Shown piece by piece: positions 1 to 10,050 of a stretch of 64,000 bases of DNA. The DNA lies in the NCBI GenBank assembly GCA_900466575.1, contig UBMP01000015.1, positions 1-64,000 of the forward strand, given 5' to 3'. Made by a program: the position numbers and the translations under genes. Source of the DNA: Hyphomicrobiales bacterium (lineage in GTDB: Bacteria > Pseudomonadota > Alphaproteobacteria > Rhizobiales > Rhizobiaceae). The notes under the pieces were generated by a model. It searched no databases, was not told the DNA's origin, and saw only the letters and a list, made by a program, of their open reading frames with translations. Position 1 is the first letter of the stretch; each line of letters begins with the position of its first letter.

Positions 1-51
1 ATCGCCCACAAAGACGGTAACCCTCTGGATATCAAGCCAGACAAAGCGTAA
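1..51 (+). CDS. C-terminal tail of an upstream gene (partial)
   Basis: Frame 1 is open from the window edge to a TAA at 49-51 and reads IAHKDGNPLDIKPDKA. The residues look protein-like, but 16 residues are too few to name a family. It would be the chromosomal gene preceding the tRNA. Weakly supported. Confidence 0.3.
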   Translation: MAHKDGNPLDIKPDKA

Positions 52-64
52 AATACGCAACGAA

Positions 65-86
65 ATAACGCGGGGTGGAGCAGCCC
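65..86 (+). repeat. Truncated copy of the tRNA-fMet 5' end
   Basis: Twenty-two bases here match 183-204 exactly, covering four bases of leader and the first 18 bases of tRNA-fMet. The match stops inside the D-arm and the following sequence is unrelated. It is not a functional tRNA. It could be a scar of an earlier duplication or insertion at the tRNA locus. Confidence 0.7.
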
Positions 87-116
87 CCGTCACCCGAAGG
101 GCGAAGCCCGAGGATG

Positions 117-148
117 ACAAAACAAAAAGACCGGGCATATTACCCGGT
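117..148 (-). terminator. Rho-independent terminator, minus strand
   Basis: The inverted repeat ACCGGG (130-135) / CCCGGT (143-148) has a 7-base loop. Read on the minus strand it is followed by CTTTTTGTTTTG. It would stop leftward transcription coming out of the recombinase gene and across the antisense strand of the tRNA. Confidence 0.6.
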
Positions 149-186
149 GCGCACGGCCAAAACGCCAGCGTAACGCTCAAATATAA

Positions 187-2070
<1,884 letters not shown>

Positions 2071-2423
2071 CGCGTGTTCTGCCTTCGATATCGTCCGACC
2101 TACTTAGAGTGTTTGCTGGCGCTTTAAACCCCTCGTGCCAAAAACCACGATGATGGTTAATGCCGAGCGATCGGCGTGGCCCCGGGATCGAAGGCGGAAT
2201 ATGCCGCGGATGACAGGCAAATGGAGCCCCGCGTCGGCCGTTAACAATATCCGCGGGATCCGTTCCTGGTGCGTTCCAGGGCCCCTTGCTGCAGACAGAA
2301 TGACGCGGTAGGGTTGTTGTGTCAGCAGATATTGAACGTCTGCAGTGACTTAGCGGCCCCCGCCAGTGTTTGCACCACTGACGAGGGCCTGACCCGCAAC
2401 CTTGCTGTAGAAGGACTTGGGCT

Positions 2424-2603
2424 ATGAAAAGCCATACCTTTATCTTCCCTATGACGGAAGAAATTTTGTCATCCTCTCCCGTTGATCTTGTGAGTGCCAG
2501 CGCGGCTAACTCGGCCATTGCCTTGCGCTGCGCTGCGACGTTCGTGGCCGATCACCCTGGCGCAAATGGCTTCGCCATCATGACCGCGTCGACCGCTCAC
2601 TAG
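2424..2603 (+). CDS. Possible small protein, 59 aa
   Basis: The ATG at 2424 is preceded by AAGGA (2411-2415), a usable but slightly distant ribosome site. The product has an alanine-rich, mildly hydrophobic middle (VSASAANSAIALRCAATFVA), no cysteine pair and no recognised domain. It lies alone between the integrase and the nuclease. It could equally be a chance frame. Confidence 0.35.
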   Translation: MKSHTFIFPMTEEILSSSPVDLVSASAANSAIALRCAATFVADHPGANGFAIMTASTAH

Positions 2604-2691
2604 TCTCAACCCCGATCGAACGCACGAACCGATTTGCGCCTGGCAGCTCTGGCTCGCCGCGTACACCGTCGCGTGCTCACGCGTCTCTGAG

Positions 2692-2721
2692 CCCGAATGC
2701 GGAAATAATTTCCGCGTCGGG
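2692..2721. repeat. Palindromic repeat, copy A
   Basis: CCCG (2692-2695) pairs with CGGG (2718-2721) and GCGGAAAT pairs with ATTTCCGC inside, making one long hairpin. The core recurs at 8175-8205, 20105-20140 and 28536-28578. It lies just upstream of the nuclease/AAA cassette. Confidence 0.65.
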
Positions 2722-2777
2722 GGATGAGGACCGCGTGGCCGACGCCGGCGTGTTCGATCTCTTCATGGAGAAGAATG

Positions 2778-3758
2778 ATGTCTCATGACCAAATGAGCGC
2801 CGACCGCGCTCGCCACTACGAAACCACCGTTGACTTGAACGTGGTTCAGCCGCGTCTGCTGGCACTGGCCGAACAGTCGGCCACCTCTGCGTTCGCCGTC
2901 TCGCAGATGATTGATGGGCTTGCCAAAGGACTGGAAGAGGCTGCAACGCTGATGCGCGCAGTGCCCATCCAAGAGGGTCGGCTCCTCGAACAGGGCATTG
3001 CGCTGCTTGCGGGATACAATCCTGATCTGCGGGCCCTGACGGAAAATATCCGCTTACCTGTGACGCCGGCAGCCCTTCAGCTCGTCGAGATGAACAACGA
3101 AGCCAATTATCGCCGCCTCACACTCGACGCTGATACCGGCGGACGAAAAGGCTACACGCCGGATTTGCTGATCGTTCATCAGGCGAAAAGATTGGCTTAC
3201 GTCGTCGATATCAAGCGGACACTTGGCTCGTATGAAGCCACCCGCATCGCCGATCTCAAGAATCGGATGCTGGCGTCATCGCTGGTCGTGCCGGATTTGC
3301 TTTACAAAGAGCACCGTCGGATGACAGTTGATGAAGTTCGCGCGGTCATCATCAATGCCGACGGGCAGAAGATTGACATCGATCACGGCGTCTGGCCGCT
3401 CAGTCACGTCGATCATCTGCTCGAAATCGACGGCGCAGGCCTCGCGATCGAATGGTTGCGAACACAGTTCGCCTCTGCCATCGAACGCAACTGGAGGACC
3501 GCCGTCCGGCAGCTCACCGACAGCTATACGCGGAAACGTGAGAATGCGGGCGGCCCCTCAAGGGCTGAAGCCGAGTTCGGTTTGACCGCATCAACGCTCG
3601 ACCGGGGCGGCCATGACGCCTTCAGCGCCGCAATTGATCCGATGAAGCCTGGGCGCTTGGGGGAAGGTACAGACGTTCTCGTGAGACATGGCGAAGCGTC
3701 GCCATCGCCGTTGCGGGTCGGCTTCGCGCGCGCCCCGGATTTGGCAGCAGCGGGATAG
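2778..3758 (+). CDS. Putative PD-(D/E)XK-type nuclease
   Basis: The product is about 326 aa. A nuclease-like core is visible: Pro128-Asp129 in KGYTPDLLIV, then Asp144-Ile145-Lys146 in YVVDIKRT, the PD...DxK pattern of PD-(D/E)XK enzymes. An acidic helix (EEAATLMRAVPIQEGRLLEQ) lies upstream. The family is not otherwise recognised. Two adjacent ATGs at 2775 and 2778 are possible starts. GGAG at 2767-2770 has a better spacing to 2778. An in-frame ATG also exists at 2793. The C-terminal 60 residues are low complexity and may be unstructured. It heads a co-directional set with 3867-4286 and the AAA/M41 pair. Function as a defence nuclease is inference from motif and context. Confidence 0.6.
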   Translation: MSHDQMSADRARHYETTVDLNVVQPRLLALAEQSATSAFAVSQMIDGLAKGLEEAATLMRAVPIQEGRLLEQGIALLAGYNPDLRALTENIRLPVTPAALQLVEMNNEANYRRLTLDADTGGRKGYTPDLLIVHQAKRLAYVVDIKRTLGSYEATRIADLKNRMLASSLVVPDLLYKEHRRMTVDEVRAVIINADGQKIDIDHGVWPLSHVDHLLEIDGAGLAIEWLRTQFASAIERNWRTAVRQLTDSYTRKRENAGGPSRAEAEFGLTASTLDRGGHDAFSAAIDPMKPGRLGEGTDVLVRHGEASPSPLRVGFARAPDLAAAG

Positions 3759-3866
3759 CTCCGCGCTGCACACGTAGGCGGCGACGTCCGCCTCTCCACT
3801 CACCGACTTCTGAACACATCGACGCCGCTTGAGCCAGGCTCGCGGTGACCGTGAAAGGCATGCCTC

Positions 3867-4286
3867 ATGTCAAACCTGCCACCACCTCATTCTGAAAACC
3901 TCTCGAGACTTCCGGCCGCGCCGTCACCCCAACTTACGGCACATGTTGTCTGTGCCGCCGAGACGCCTTCCAAGACGCCCGCCAGAGTGGCCGAGCGGAC
4001 CCGCCAGATTGTCACGATTATGTCGCGCCGCGGGGAAGTTGCAGAGATTGAGAACACGTCGCCAGATCCTGCCGTTGTGATTGCAGCGGCCATTCGGTTT
4101 GCGACCCGACGGGGCCGCCGCCTCACGGCGCTTCCCAGATCGATCCGCATGCAGCTTCATCGCCTCTGCGATGGGGGTGACCCGGCAGCCCTTGTCGTCC
4201 GTGACTGGATCGAATGCAAACTCCCAAAATCGATCGCCGATGCGTTGGCCGAGACGGGTGACGAAGCGACGAAGGGCAGGGTTTGA
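3867..4286 (+). CDS. Hypothetical protein, 139 aa
   Basis: I do not recognise the family. The N-terminal 45 residues are proline- and alanine-rich and probably disordered. The C-terminal part (about 60-135) is basic and helical, with RFATRRGRRLTALPRSIRMQLH and a closing acidic helix. There is no signal peptide and no membrane segment. Its TGA (4284-4286) overlaps the next gene's ATG at 4286, so it is translationally coupled to the AAA+ ATPase and probably belongs to the same complex or pathway. Confidence 0.65.
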   Translation: MSNLPPPHSENLSRLPAAPSPQLTAHVVCAAETPSKTPARVAERTRQIVTIMSRRGEVAEIENTSPDPAVVIAAAIRFATRRGRRLTALPRSIRMQLHRLCDGGDPAALVVRDWIECKLPKSIADALAETGDEATKGRV

Positions 4287-6331
4287 TGATGTCGAGCAAG
4301 ACCGAAATGAATACCGCCGACCGTATCACCCGGTATCTTCTTCGTCGTTTAGAGCGCCGAGCTATCCACGATGTTTATGAGCGCGCCGAAGCGCGCGGTC
4401 TTCTGGAGCGCAGGAGGGTTCCTTCAGCTGCCGGACGGGAAGTCATCGCGTGGCAGATCCCGCAGACGTCGCCCGTCAGGCTGACAGGTCACTTCCGCAC
4501 CGACGGGTTTGCGATCGAGCGCTTGCTCACACGCCCAGTCCCCGCCGACCCGGATCCCATGGCAGACATGAGCATGGACGAGGATCTGACGATCGGCCGT
4601 ACGGTTGACGGCATGCCTGTCCATCTCGCGACCGCCACCTCCTCACCGCGCGAAAGGTCTCCGACAAAAGAAGACCGCGATGCTTCGGAAAGAGGGGCTT
4701 CCGTCCTTGCAGGCGCTGATCTCAAGCGCGACTACGTCTTGCTTCTGATCCGCGCTTGTCGCGCAAGGCCGCATGTCGCCGATGCAGCCGTGGCGCTTCT
4801 GATTGCGAGGGCTGTCGGCGAGACGCTGCCCGATCTGGGAAGCTTTCTCGAAGTGCTGCGACGTCCTGCTCCCGTGATCGTGATGCAAACAATGGTCGCC
4901 GAGTTTGAGCAGCGGGTGGGTAGGATGCTTGAGAGAGGGTTGATCGTACCTTTCGCTCTGAGCCTTGTCGACGCCTTCGGTGATCGGGCGCTCGGCGGTC
5001 GCTATCGGGACCAGGAGAACGACCCGCATCGTGTGATGACGATGTCCGGGAAAGGTCTTCGCGATATGTCGGCGCAAGCGATCCGTGATGCGCTTGCGAA
5101 AGCATCCTTGCACAAGACCCTGCCTCTGTTCATCGCCGACGAAAACGCATCGGCCGAGCTTCCTCCGCGCCTCGCCGCCGCCGCCGACCTGGTTTTACAG
5201 ACTGGCGGCATCGATCGGACGCTGCTGGCCGAGCTTCTTCACGTGTGCCTTTCCATTCCGCCGAAGACATCGCTGACAACAATGGAAACCCGAGACTTCC
5301 AGCCTGGCGCTCTGGGGCTTGATGACCTTGCACTTGCTCTGAGGCCGGGACGCTCTGTCGAGGAAATCCTGACCATCCTCACGGCGCTGACGGCGGCTAC
5401 CGAAGCGGAGAGGCAAGAGGAAGATGAGGGAAGCGGTGATGGCCAAGGTCGGTCGCGCAAGCTGAAGCCGCGGGGTCGTGAAAGGCTCGGACGGCTCACT
5501 CGCTCGAAGGGTGATGGGGCGTCCGAATTGACGATGCCCGAGCCCCAGCCATCCGACGGCGAGCAAAAGCCCTCGACCATGAAATATCTCTCCGTCGAAA
5601 CGCTTTCGGGTTACGGACAGGCAAAGGACTGGGCGCTGGACCTGAAGGCTGATCTCGCTCTATGGCGACAAGGAAACCTCTCATGGAGTGACATGTCGAC
5701 GAAGCTCCTTCTGAGCGGTCCGCCGGGAACGGGCAAGACCACTTTCGCTAGGGCGCTGTGCAATACGCTGCAGGTCCCCATGTTGGCGACGTCGCTGGCA
5801 ACGATGCTGGAGCCCGGCTATCTCGGCGACGTTCTGAAATCGATGACGTCGGCCTTCGAAACCGCTTGCGAACACGCGCCGGCGATCTTGTTCGTCGACG
5901 AGTTCGAAAACATCGGCAAGAGGTCCAGCGGCGGCGATAAAAATACGGAATATTGGAACTCCGTCGTAAACAGGATGCTAGAATTGCTCGACGGCGCGAA
6001 CAGGACTGAGGGCGTCATCGTAGTGGTCGCCACAAACTTCTCCGATCGGATCGATCCGGCGCTTCTACGTTCGGGGCGGCTCGAGACCCGCATCGATATT
6101 CCGCTTCCGGACACGACGGCATTGGCAGGCATTCTCGAGCATCATCTCGGTTCGGATCTTGCCACGGTCATTGGAACGCGGCCCCGGTCAACGCCGCGAA
6201 CGAGAGCAGAAACTGGCAAGCCCGGCCAAACGCATGCATTGGAAAAGTTGTTTAGGCGCAGTGAAAGCGGCCCCTCGTCCGATCTGTCGTTGCATGAGGA
6301 ACGGGTTGAACAGAAAGGAGGCCTGGCATGA
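4286..6331 (+). CDS. AAA+ ATPase, FtsH-like core without the lid
   Basis: This 681-residue protein has a long unrecognised N-terminal half, an acidic/basic linker (about 385-430) and then an AAA+ core. Walker A is GPPGTGKT at 478-485, Walker B has Asp538-Glu539 in LFVDEFE, the sensor is ATNF, and the arginine-finger region is DPALLRSGRLETR. The fold resembles the FtsH/Cdc48 class, but the alpha-helical lid (usually GFSGADLENLV) is missing here and is found at the start of the next gene, with the M41 protease. The two genes overlap by ATGA. I take the two to form one ATP-driven protease. No transmembrane segment is visible, so it should be cytosolic, unlike true FtsH. The start at 4286 is chosen for its TGATG overlap with the upstream stop. 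Confidence 0.8.
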   Translation: MMSSKTEMNTADRITRYLLRRLERRAIHDVYERAEARGLLERRRVPSAAGREVIAWQIPQTSPVRLTGHFRTDGFAIERLLTRPVPADPDPMADMSMDEDLTIGRTVDGMPVHLATATSSPRERSPTKEDRDASERGASVLAGADLKRDYVLLLIRACRARPHVADAAVALLIARAVGETLPDLGSFLEVLRRPAPVIVMQTMVAEFEQRVGRMLERGLIVPFALSLVDAFGDRALGGRYRDQENDPHRVMTMSGKGLRDMSAQAIRDALAKASLHKTLPLFIADENASAELPPRLAAAADLVLQTGGIDRTLLAELLHVCLSIPPKTSLTTMETRDFQPGALGLDDLALALRPGRSVEEILTILTALTAATEAERQEEDEGSGDGQGRSRKLKPRGRERLGRLTRSKGDGASELTMPEPQPSDGEQKPSTMKYLSVETLSGYGQAKDWALDLKADLALWRQGNLSWSDMSTKLLLSGPPGTGKTTFARALCNTLQVPMLATSLATMLEPGYLGDVLKSMTSAFETACEHAPAILFVDEFENIGKRSSGGDKNTEYWNSVVNRMLELLDGANRTEGVIVVVATNFSDRIDPALLRSGRLETRIDIPLPDTTALAGILEHHLGSDLATVIGTRPRSTPRTRAETGKPGQTHALEKLFRRSESGPSSDLSLHEERVEQKGGLA

Positions 6332-7101
6332 GCAGCTCCGTCACAATGAACGAAGCAACAGCTGCGGACACCCAGAGGCCTTTGGCGCTTCTGGCGACGG
6401 GGATGAGCGGAGCAGATATCGAACGGCTTGTCCGGGAAGTTCGTGGCCGTTGCAGACGAAAAGGCGAAACGTTCACGTGGGACATCCTGGAGAAGGCATT
6501 GCGCCGGAACGACGACAGTCTTTCCGACGCCATCCGCCACCGCATCGCAGTCCATGAGATCGGCCATGCCCTTGCCTCCGAACTCACAGGCGTCGGCAAG
6601 GTCGTCTCGGTCCGCATCCATGGACTTAGCGGTAAGACCGAAACGCGAGTAGATCGTGAGCTGGCCCAATTCCCCGAGGGCATGGACGCAAACCTGATCT
6701 GCATCCTCGCCGGCCGTGCTGCTGAAGCAGTCGTCTTCGGCGACAAGGCGCTCGGCTCCGGAGGCGGAGAAGGAAGCGATCTGGCGCTCGCAACCAGGAT
6801 CGCGATCGACCTCGAAACGGCCTTCGGGATCGGCGACGATCACCCACTTCTTTATCGTCCGCCAGGCACCACCGGAGACATCTTGCACTACAATCCGGTA
6901 TTGGCGGAGCGCGTACATGGAAGGTTGGAGCAGGCGGAGCAGCGGGCGGCAGAATTGCTGCGACCCTATGGTGAGCTGATCGAGGCGCTAGCTCGCCAGC
7001 TTGTAGCCGCGCGTGTTCTGGAGGGTGAGACAATCAGGGCAGCGCTGGAGAGCGGTATGGCAGGCGACCACGCCGCGCCTCCTGACGCAGCGTCGTTCTG
7101 A
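6328..7101 (+). CDS. AAA lid plus M41-type zinc metalloprotease
   Basis: This 257-residue protein begins with the lid helix LATGMSGADIERLVREVRG (about 21-40), which in FtsH is fused to the ATPase. The peptidase domain follows: His76-Glu77-x-x-His80 in VHEIGHAL, the LAGRAAEAVVFG helix, and GEGSDLALAT with Asp151 as the probable third zinc ligand. All three ligands are present, so it should be active. The strong site AAAGGAGG lies before the ATG, which overlaps the ATPase stop. It acts with the preceding ATPase as a split FtsH-like unfolding protease. Its substrate is unknown. Confidence 0.82.
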   Translation: MSSSVTMNEATAADTQRPLALLATGMSGADIERLVREVRGRCRRKGETFTWDILEKALRRNDDSLSDAIRHRIAVHEIGHALASELTGVGKVVSVRIHGLSGKTETRVDRELAQFPEGMDANLICILAGRAAEAVVFGDKALGSGGGEGSDLALATRIAIDLETAFGIGDDHPLLYRPPGTTGDILHYNPVLAERVHGRLEQAEQRAAELLRPYGELIEALARQLVAARVLEGETIRAALESGMAGDHAAPPDAASF

Positions 7102-7178
7102 CGAGCCAGCGTGTGGCGATTGGTCTTGAATTACGGTCAGTTGCCTGCACCTCGATATAGGTTACCCCAGGTTCTGGG

Positions 7179-7213
7179 CAACCCATCTCAAATTATGCTT
7201 TTGCGATTCAGAA
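7179..7213 (+). repeat. 35-bp direct repeat, copy 1
   Basis: Starts CAACCCATCTCAA and ends GCGATTCAGAA. It matches 7488-7522 at 29 of 35 positions. Likely a transposon terminal box. Confidence 0.6.
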
Positions 7214-7487
7214 GGCGCGGCGCCCGATTCCAAAACATGGCGCCGCGTTGCAAAACGACGGAAAACCGATTCTTGTGCAAACGCCGTGACGCGGGTGAAA
7301 TTGAAGGGACACAGTATTGAAGGCTGCGCTGAAGGCCTCGACGTAGCCCGTGTTCGCGACGTGCGGACGGCGCAAAAGGGCAGGGGCTTTGGCGGCGGCG
7401 CTTAAGCAGAGGTCCGTAATTGCCATGCTTTGCAGGCAAGTCGATACAGGTCGTGGCAGCTTGTCGCCATCTCCATTCGATTTGAAA

Positions 7488-7522
7488 CAACCCATCTCAA
7501 GTTATGAAAACGCGATTCAGAA
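7488..7522 (+). repeat. 35-bp direct repeat, copy 2
   Basis: The second copy of the repeat at 7179-7213, in the same orientation, 309 bases downstream. It is followed by CGATTCCAG (from about 7532) and CGATTCAGAG (from about 7556), further box-like repeats. Confidence 0.6.
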
Positions 7523-7645
7523 CTCTGCTTCGGCGATTCCAGATCACGGTTTTACGATTCAGAGACAAACGGCGTTTAGAAGAGCGGGGCCGGGATTGTC
7601 CCGCGAAAGCGTTCTTGGCGGGGCAGGCAAGGTGGGAGGATCATG

Positions 7646-8014
7646 ATGGTGCGCAAGTCAAAGAAACAGCGAAACGAGGAGCAACGGGTTCGCCAGGATA
7701 AATTACGGGACAGCAAGAGGGATGAGTGCCGGGCCGAACGAGACGATATGGCCCGCGCACTGCTCTGGATCATGATTCGGGAAACCCTGCGCGAAAAAGA
7801 CCCCCGCAAGGCGCTGGACCTTCTTCGGGACTCGGTCGTCACGGAACTGGAGATACAGGGCTTCCACGTCAAGCACGCGGAGGATGACTTCGAGGCGCTT
7901 GCTGCCAGATACGCTGCTGCGTTCGCCCGTGGTCTTACTCCGTTCCGGCCAAAGCCCCATCTTAAGCCTAAAAAGGCTCCCAGTGGCGATCCCACGTCGG
8001 GTTCCCCATCCTGA
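7646..8014 (+). CDS. Hypothetical basic coiled-coil protein, about 122 aa
   Basis: The first 35 residues are strongly charged (KSKKQRNEEQRVRQDKLRDS) and predicted helical. The middle has an amphipathic segment ending FEALAARYAAAFARG, and the tail is proline/lysine-rich. No known domain is recognised. ATGs lie at 7643 and 7646. GGAGGA at 7635-7640 is better spaced to 7646. It stands alone between decayed mobile DNA and the DUF3102-like gene. Nucleic-acid binding is possible from its charge but is unproven. Confidence 0.55.
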   Translation: MVRKSKKQRNEEQRVRQDKLRDSKRDECRAERDDMARALLWIMIRETLREKDPRKALDLLRDSVVTELEIQGFHVKHAEDDFEALAARYAAAFARGLTPFRPKPHLKPKKAPSGDPTSGSPS

Positions 8015-8174
8015 CGCTTCCGCGTTCGTTTCTATCCGTTTCTGCAAACGGTGTTTATCCATAATCTGGTCTACTCCCCCCATTACTCAATAAAACGCTG
8101 TTTGCAGAAGAATCGCGGAATCAGACCCTTTTGGGCGCTGAATCATGCGCGAGCTCGGTTGTGACCATGAGGAG

Positions 8175-8205
8175 CCCGATATGCGGAAATTATTGCCGCA
8201 TCGGG
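8175..8205. repeat. Palindromic repeat, copy B
   Basis: CCCGAT and ATGCGG (8175-8186) face CCGCATCGGG (8196-8205) around a short AT core, the same design as copy A at 2692-2721. Confidence 0.65.
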
Positions 8206-8314
8206 TGAAAAATCGGCGTCTAAGGGAGAAATCGCGACGGAATTGCCCGGCGACGTCAAGATCGTCGAATTTGGGTGTTCGAAGGGTCGTCTGGAGCCCG
8301 GGCGCATTCTTGAA

Positions 8315-8345
8315 TACAACCATAAGATACGTTGTAAAAATACAA
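8315..8345. promoter_or_regulatory. TACAAC / GTTGTA operator-like cluster
   Basis: TACAAC (8315-8320) is an exact inverted match to GTTGTA (8331-8336), which in turn faces TACAA (8341-8345). Three alternating half-sites suggest a repressor site or hairpin ahead of the gene at 8542. The regulator is unknown. Confidence 0.35.
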
Positions 8346-8541
8346 TGTGATGCCTCCGAAAAATATTTTTGACCTCAATGAAAACAACGGGTTAGCGAGA
8401 CGGACACTCATATATAATACTGATATTTATGGGATTTTAGGAACGCCACACCTTTGCGTTGATTGCCAAGTGCTCCGATCCGGGTGACCATTTTAGTGCG
8501 ATCACATTGGATCGCTGATCACTCAGGAAGGAAACGACAAC

Positions 8542-9519
8542 ATGGTACTACACACGCATAAGACGAAGAAGACGAAGACGAAGGCGCGCCCGCTGACGCC
8601 CGAGGAGCGGGAGCATGCGCCCCTGTTGCGCGACGTCGCGGCGGCGGTCGCCGCGGTCAAGCGCCGGGATGCCGAACAGAGCTACGAGCTCGGTGAGCAT
8701 CTCGCCCGGGCCAAGGATGTGCTGCCGGAGAAGGCGCTTGGAGCTTGGGTCAAGGAGAATTGCGGGTTCACGCCGCGACTGGCTCGCTCCTACATTGCCG
8801 TCCACACGCATCTCCAGGCCTTCCGGTCACGCCTCGTCGCGGCAGCGGTCAAGCCGACGATCCTGCTGACGCTTGCCAACGCGGACATCGACAAGGTCGG
8901 GGAGGTGGTCGAGGCCATCGAGGCGGACGGTCGTCTGTCGGTCGTCCAGGTCAAGCGCATGCTCAAGCCGGCGGGCACCGAGGATGCGGCCGCCCCGGCG
9001 GCTGGCGGACGCCAGGGGCTCATGCGTGCGGCGCACGAGAAGCTGAAGACCCACACGGCGCACTTTGTCCAGGAAGCTGCGGTCGTTCTGAAACAGGTGG
9101 AGGTCGCGGTTACCGCGCTTCAGGCTGGGAAGCACGTCGCGAAATCGGCGTTGTTCGACAAGCTTGGAAGTGCTGCTGGGCGTGCTGGCGACCATCTGTC
9201 TAATGCCGTCGAAACAGAAGCAGATCGGGATTGGAAGGCGGTTAGCGCGACGCTTGGCCGCTTGAGTGATCTGCCGCGCTGGCCGGGACGGTCGGAGTTC
9301 CCGGACTGGCTTATCGGCGAAGTCCTGCCGCGTCTGCGCTTCGCCGTCCTGGGTGCGTCGGAGAGGTCTGCTCGTGATATCTCACCGGAAATTGTCGAGG
9401 TCATCCCGCACGTCGGCTCCGCTGAAGCCGAGATGGAGGACGACGACGTTGTCCTCACCTCGCATCTCCCGGCAATGATCCCTGGCGCAGTCCCGGCGAC
9501 CGTTCCCGCCGTCTCTTGA
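8542..9519 (+). CDS. DUF3102-like protein, 325 aa
   Basis: The N-terminal third contains YELGEHLARAKDVLPEKALGAWVKENCGFTPRLARSYIAVH, in the style of DUF3102 proteins carried by phages and plasmids. In those the segment resembles a helix-turn-helix that senses or binds DNA. The remainder is alanine-rich helix with an acidic end (EAEMEDDD) and no catalytic motif. AGGAAGGAAA lies upstream of the ATG. It is the last gene before a strong hairpin (9538-9565). A regulatory role in the island is possible but not shown. Confidence 0.6.
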   Translation: MVLHTHKTKKTKTKARPLTPEEREHAPLLRDVAAAVAAVKRRDAEQSYELGEHLARAKDVLPEKALGAWVKENCGFTPRLARSYIAVHTHLQAFRSRLVAAAVKPTILLTLANADIDKVGEVVEAIEADGRLSVVQVKRMLKPAGTEDAAAPAAGGRQGLMRAAHEKLKTHTAHFVQEAAVVLKQVEVAVTALQAGKHVAKSALFDKLGSAAGRAGDHLSNAVETEADRDWKAVSATLGRLSDLPRWPGRSEFPDWLIGEVLPRLRFAVLGASERSARDISPEIVEVIPHVGSAEAEMEDDDVVLTSHLPAMIPGAVPATVPAVS

Positions 9520-10050
9520 CCAGAACTACATCATCCTCGGGCTGCCGGCATCTGTCGGCAGCCCGTACCGCATAAACGCCATGCCGAGGCGGCGGATGAT
9601 GAAAATATATGGCTAATAGCAATTTCAAGCCGGGTGCACGGGAATAACTGCCGCATTGCAATCTTTGCTGGGTCCAACTGCCCACAGCTAATCTGGTTCG
9701 TTCTGGAGGTAGGGAAGCGCAAAATGGTGTGGAACAGAGCAAGATTTTGTTCGTGATGCCTAACCCGAGCCGGCACGCGACGACCTGGATGTCGCGGCGG
9801 AAATCGCCGCAGTGTCTTCCAGGCTTTCGAGCGCCGCGTTTCAATCTGCGCTTAATGCTCGCTCAATTTCGTTCTCCCAAGTTCAAGCCGACCATAGCAA
9901 TCTTTTCCGTATTGCCGATAGCAGTTCTGCGTCGTTGCCCCACCCCGTTAATGCTATCCACTAAAAGTTGCGGCGATCTAATCCTTGATGCTTGGAATCG
10001 GATGCAAAGCGGCTTTAAACTGCCAAGCAAAAGCGGGGGGGAGAATCAAA
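9520..10050. other. Leader region of the seven-gene operon
   Basis: Apart from the hairpin at 9538-9565 I see no gene here. Reading frames in 9729-9965 lack a sensible start or are broken. The operon promoter should lie in this stretch, but I cannot place it with confidence. Confidence 0.4.
9538..9565 (+). terminator. Strong hairpin after the DUF3102-like gene
   Basis: CGGGCTGCCG (9538-9547) pairs perfectly with CGGCAGCCCG (9556-9565) around an 8-base loop. No T-run follows, so it may be a weak or Rho-assisted terminator. Confidence 0.5.

Larger units (their letters stand above)
2071..2777. other. Mostly non-coding gap beside the integrase
   Basis: About 700 bases lie between the divergent recombinase and nuclease genes. 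They hold one possible 59-residue ORF (2424-2603) and a palindromic repeat (2692-2721). The rest shows no convincing coding or RNA structure. Promoters for both flanking genes must lie here, but I could not pick them out with confidence. Confidence 0.5.
7102..7645. other. Gene-free gap with decayed mobile-element ends
   Basis: No convincing gene is present. Two 35-base direct repeats (7179-7213 and 7488-7522) and further GCGATTC-like boxes near 7530-7560 resemble the multiple terminal boxes of IS21-type elements, but no transposase remains. The stretch probably marks a lost or eroded insertion sequence. Confidence 0.4.
8015..8541. other. Regulatory-looking gap before the DUF3102-like gene
   Basis: No gene is seen. 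It contains a palindromic repeat (8175-8205), a cluster of TACAAC/GTTGTA half-sites (8315-8345) and AT-rich DNA with a TATAAT at 8413-8418. This is probably the promoter and control region of the gene at 8542. Confidence 0.45.

Noticed and set aside
4286-7101. Frameshift splitting one FtsH gene
   Set aside because: The second gene has its own strong ribosome site and ATG in an ATGA overlap, and the first gene ends without a recognisable lid in another frame. A natural split is simpler, although a sequencing error cannot be fully excluded.
9729-9968. Protein-like frame in the leader of the seven-gene operon
   Set aside because: The best-looking frame (with DLDVAAEIAAVSSRLSSAAF) begins after a stop codon and has no start codon with a ribosome site.
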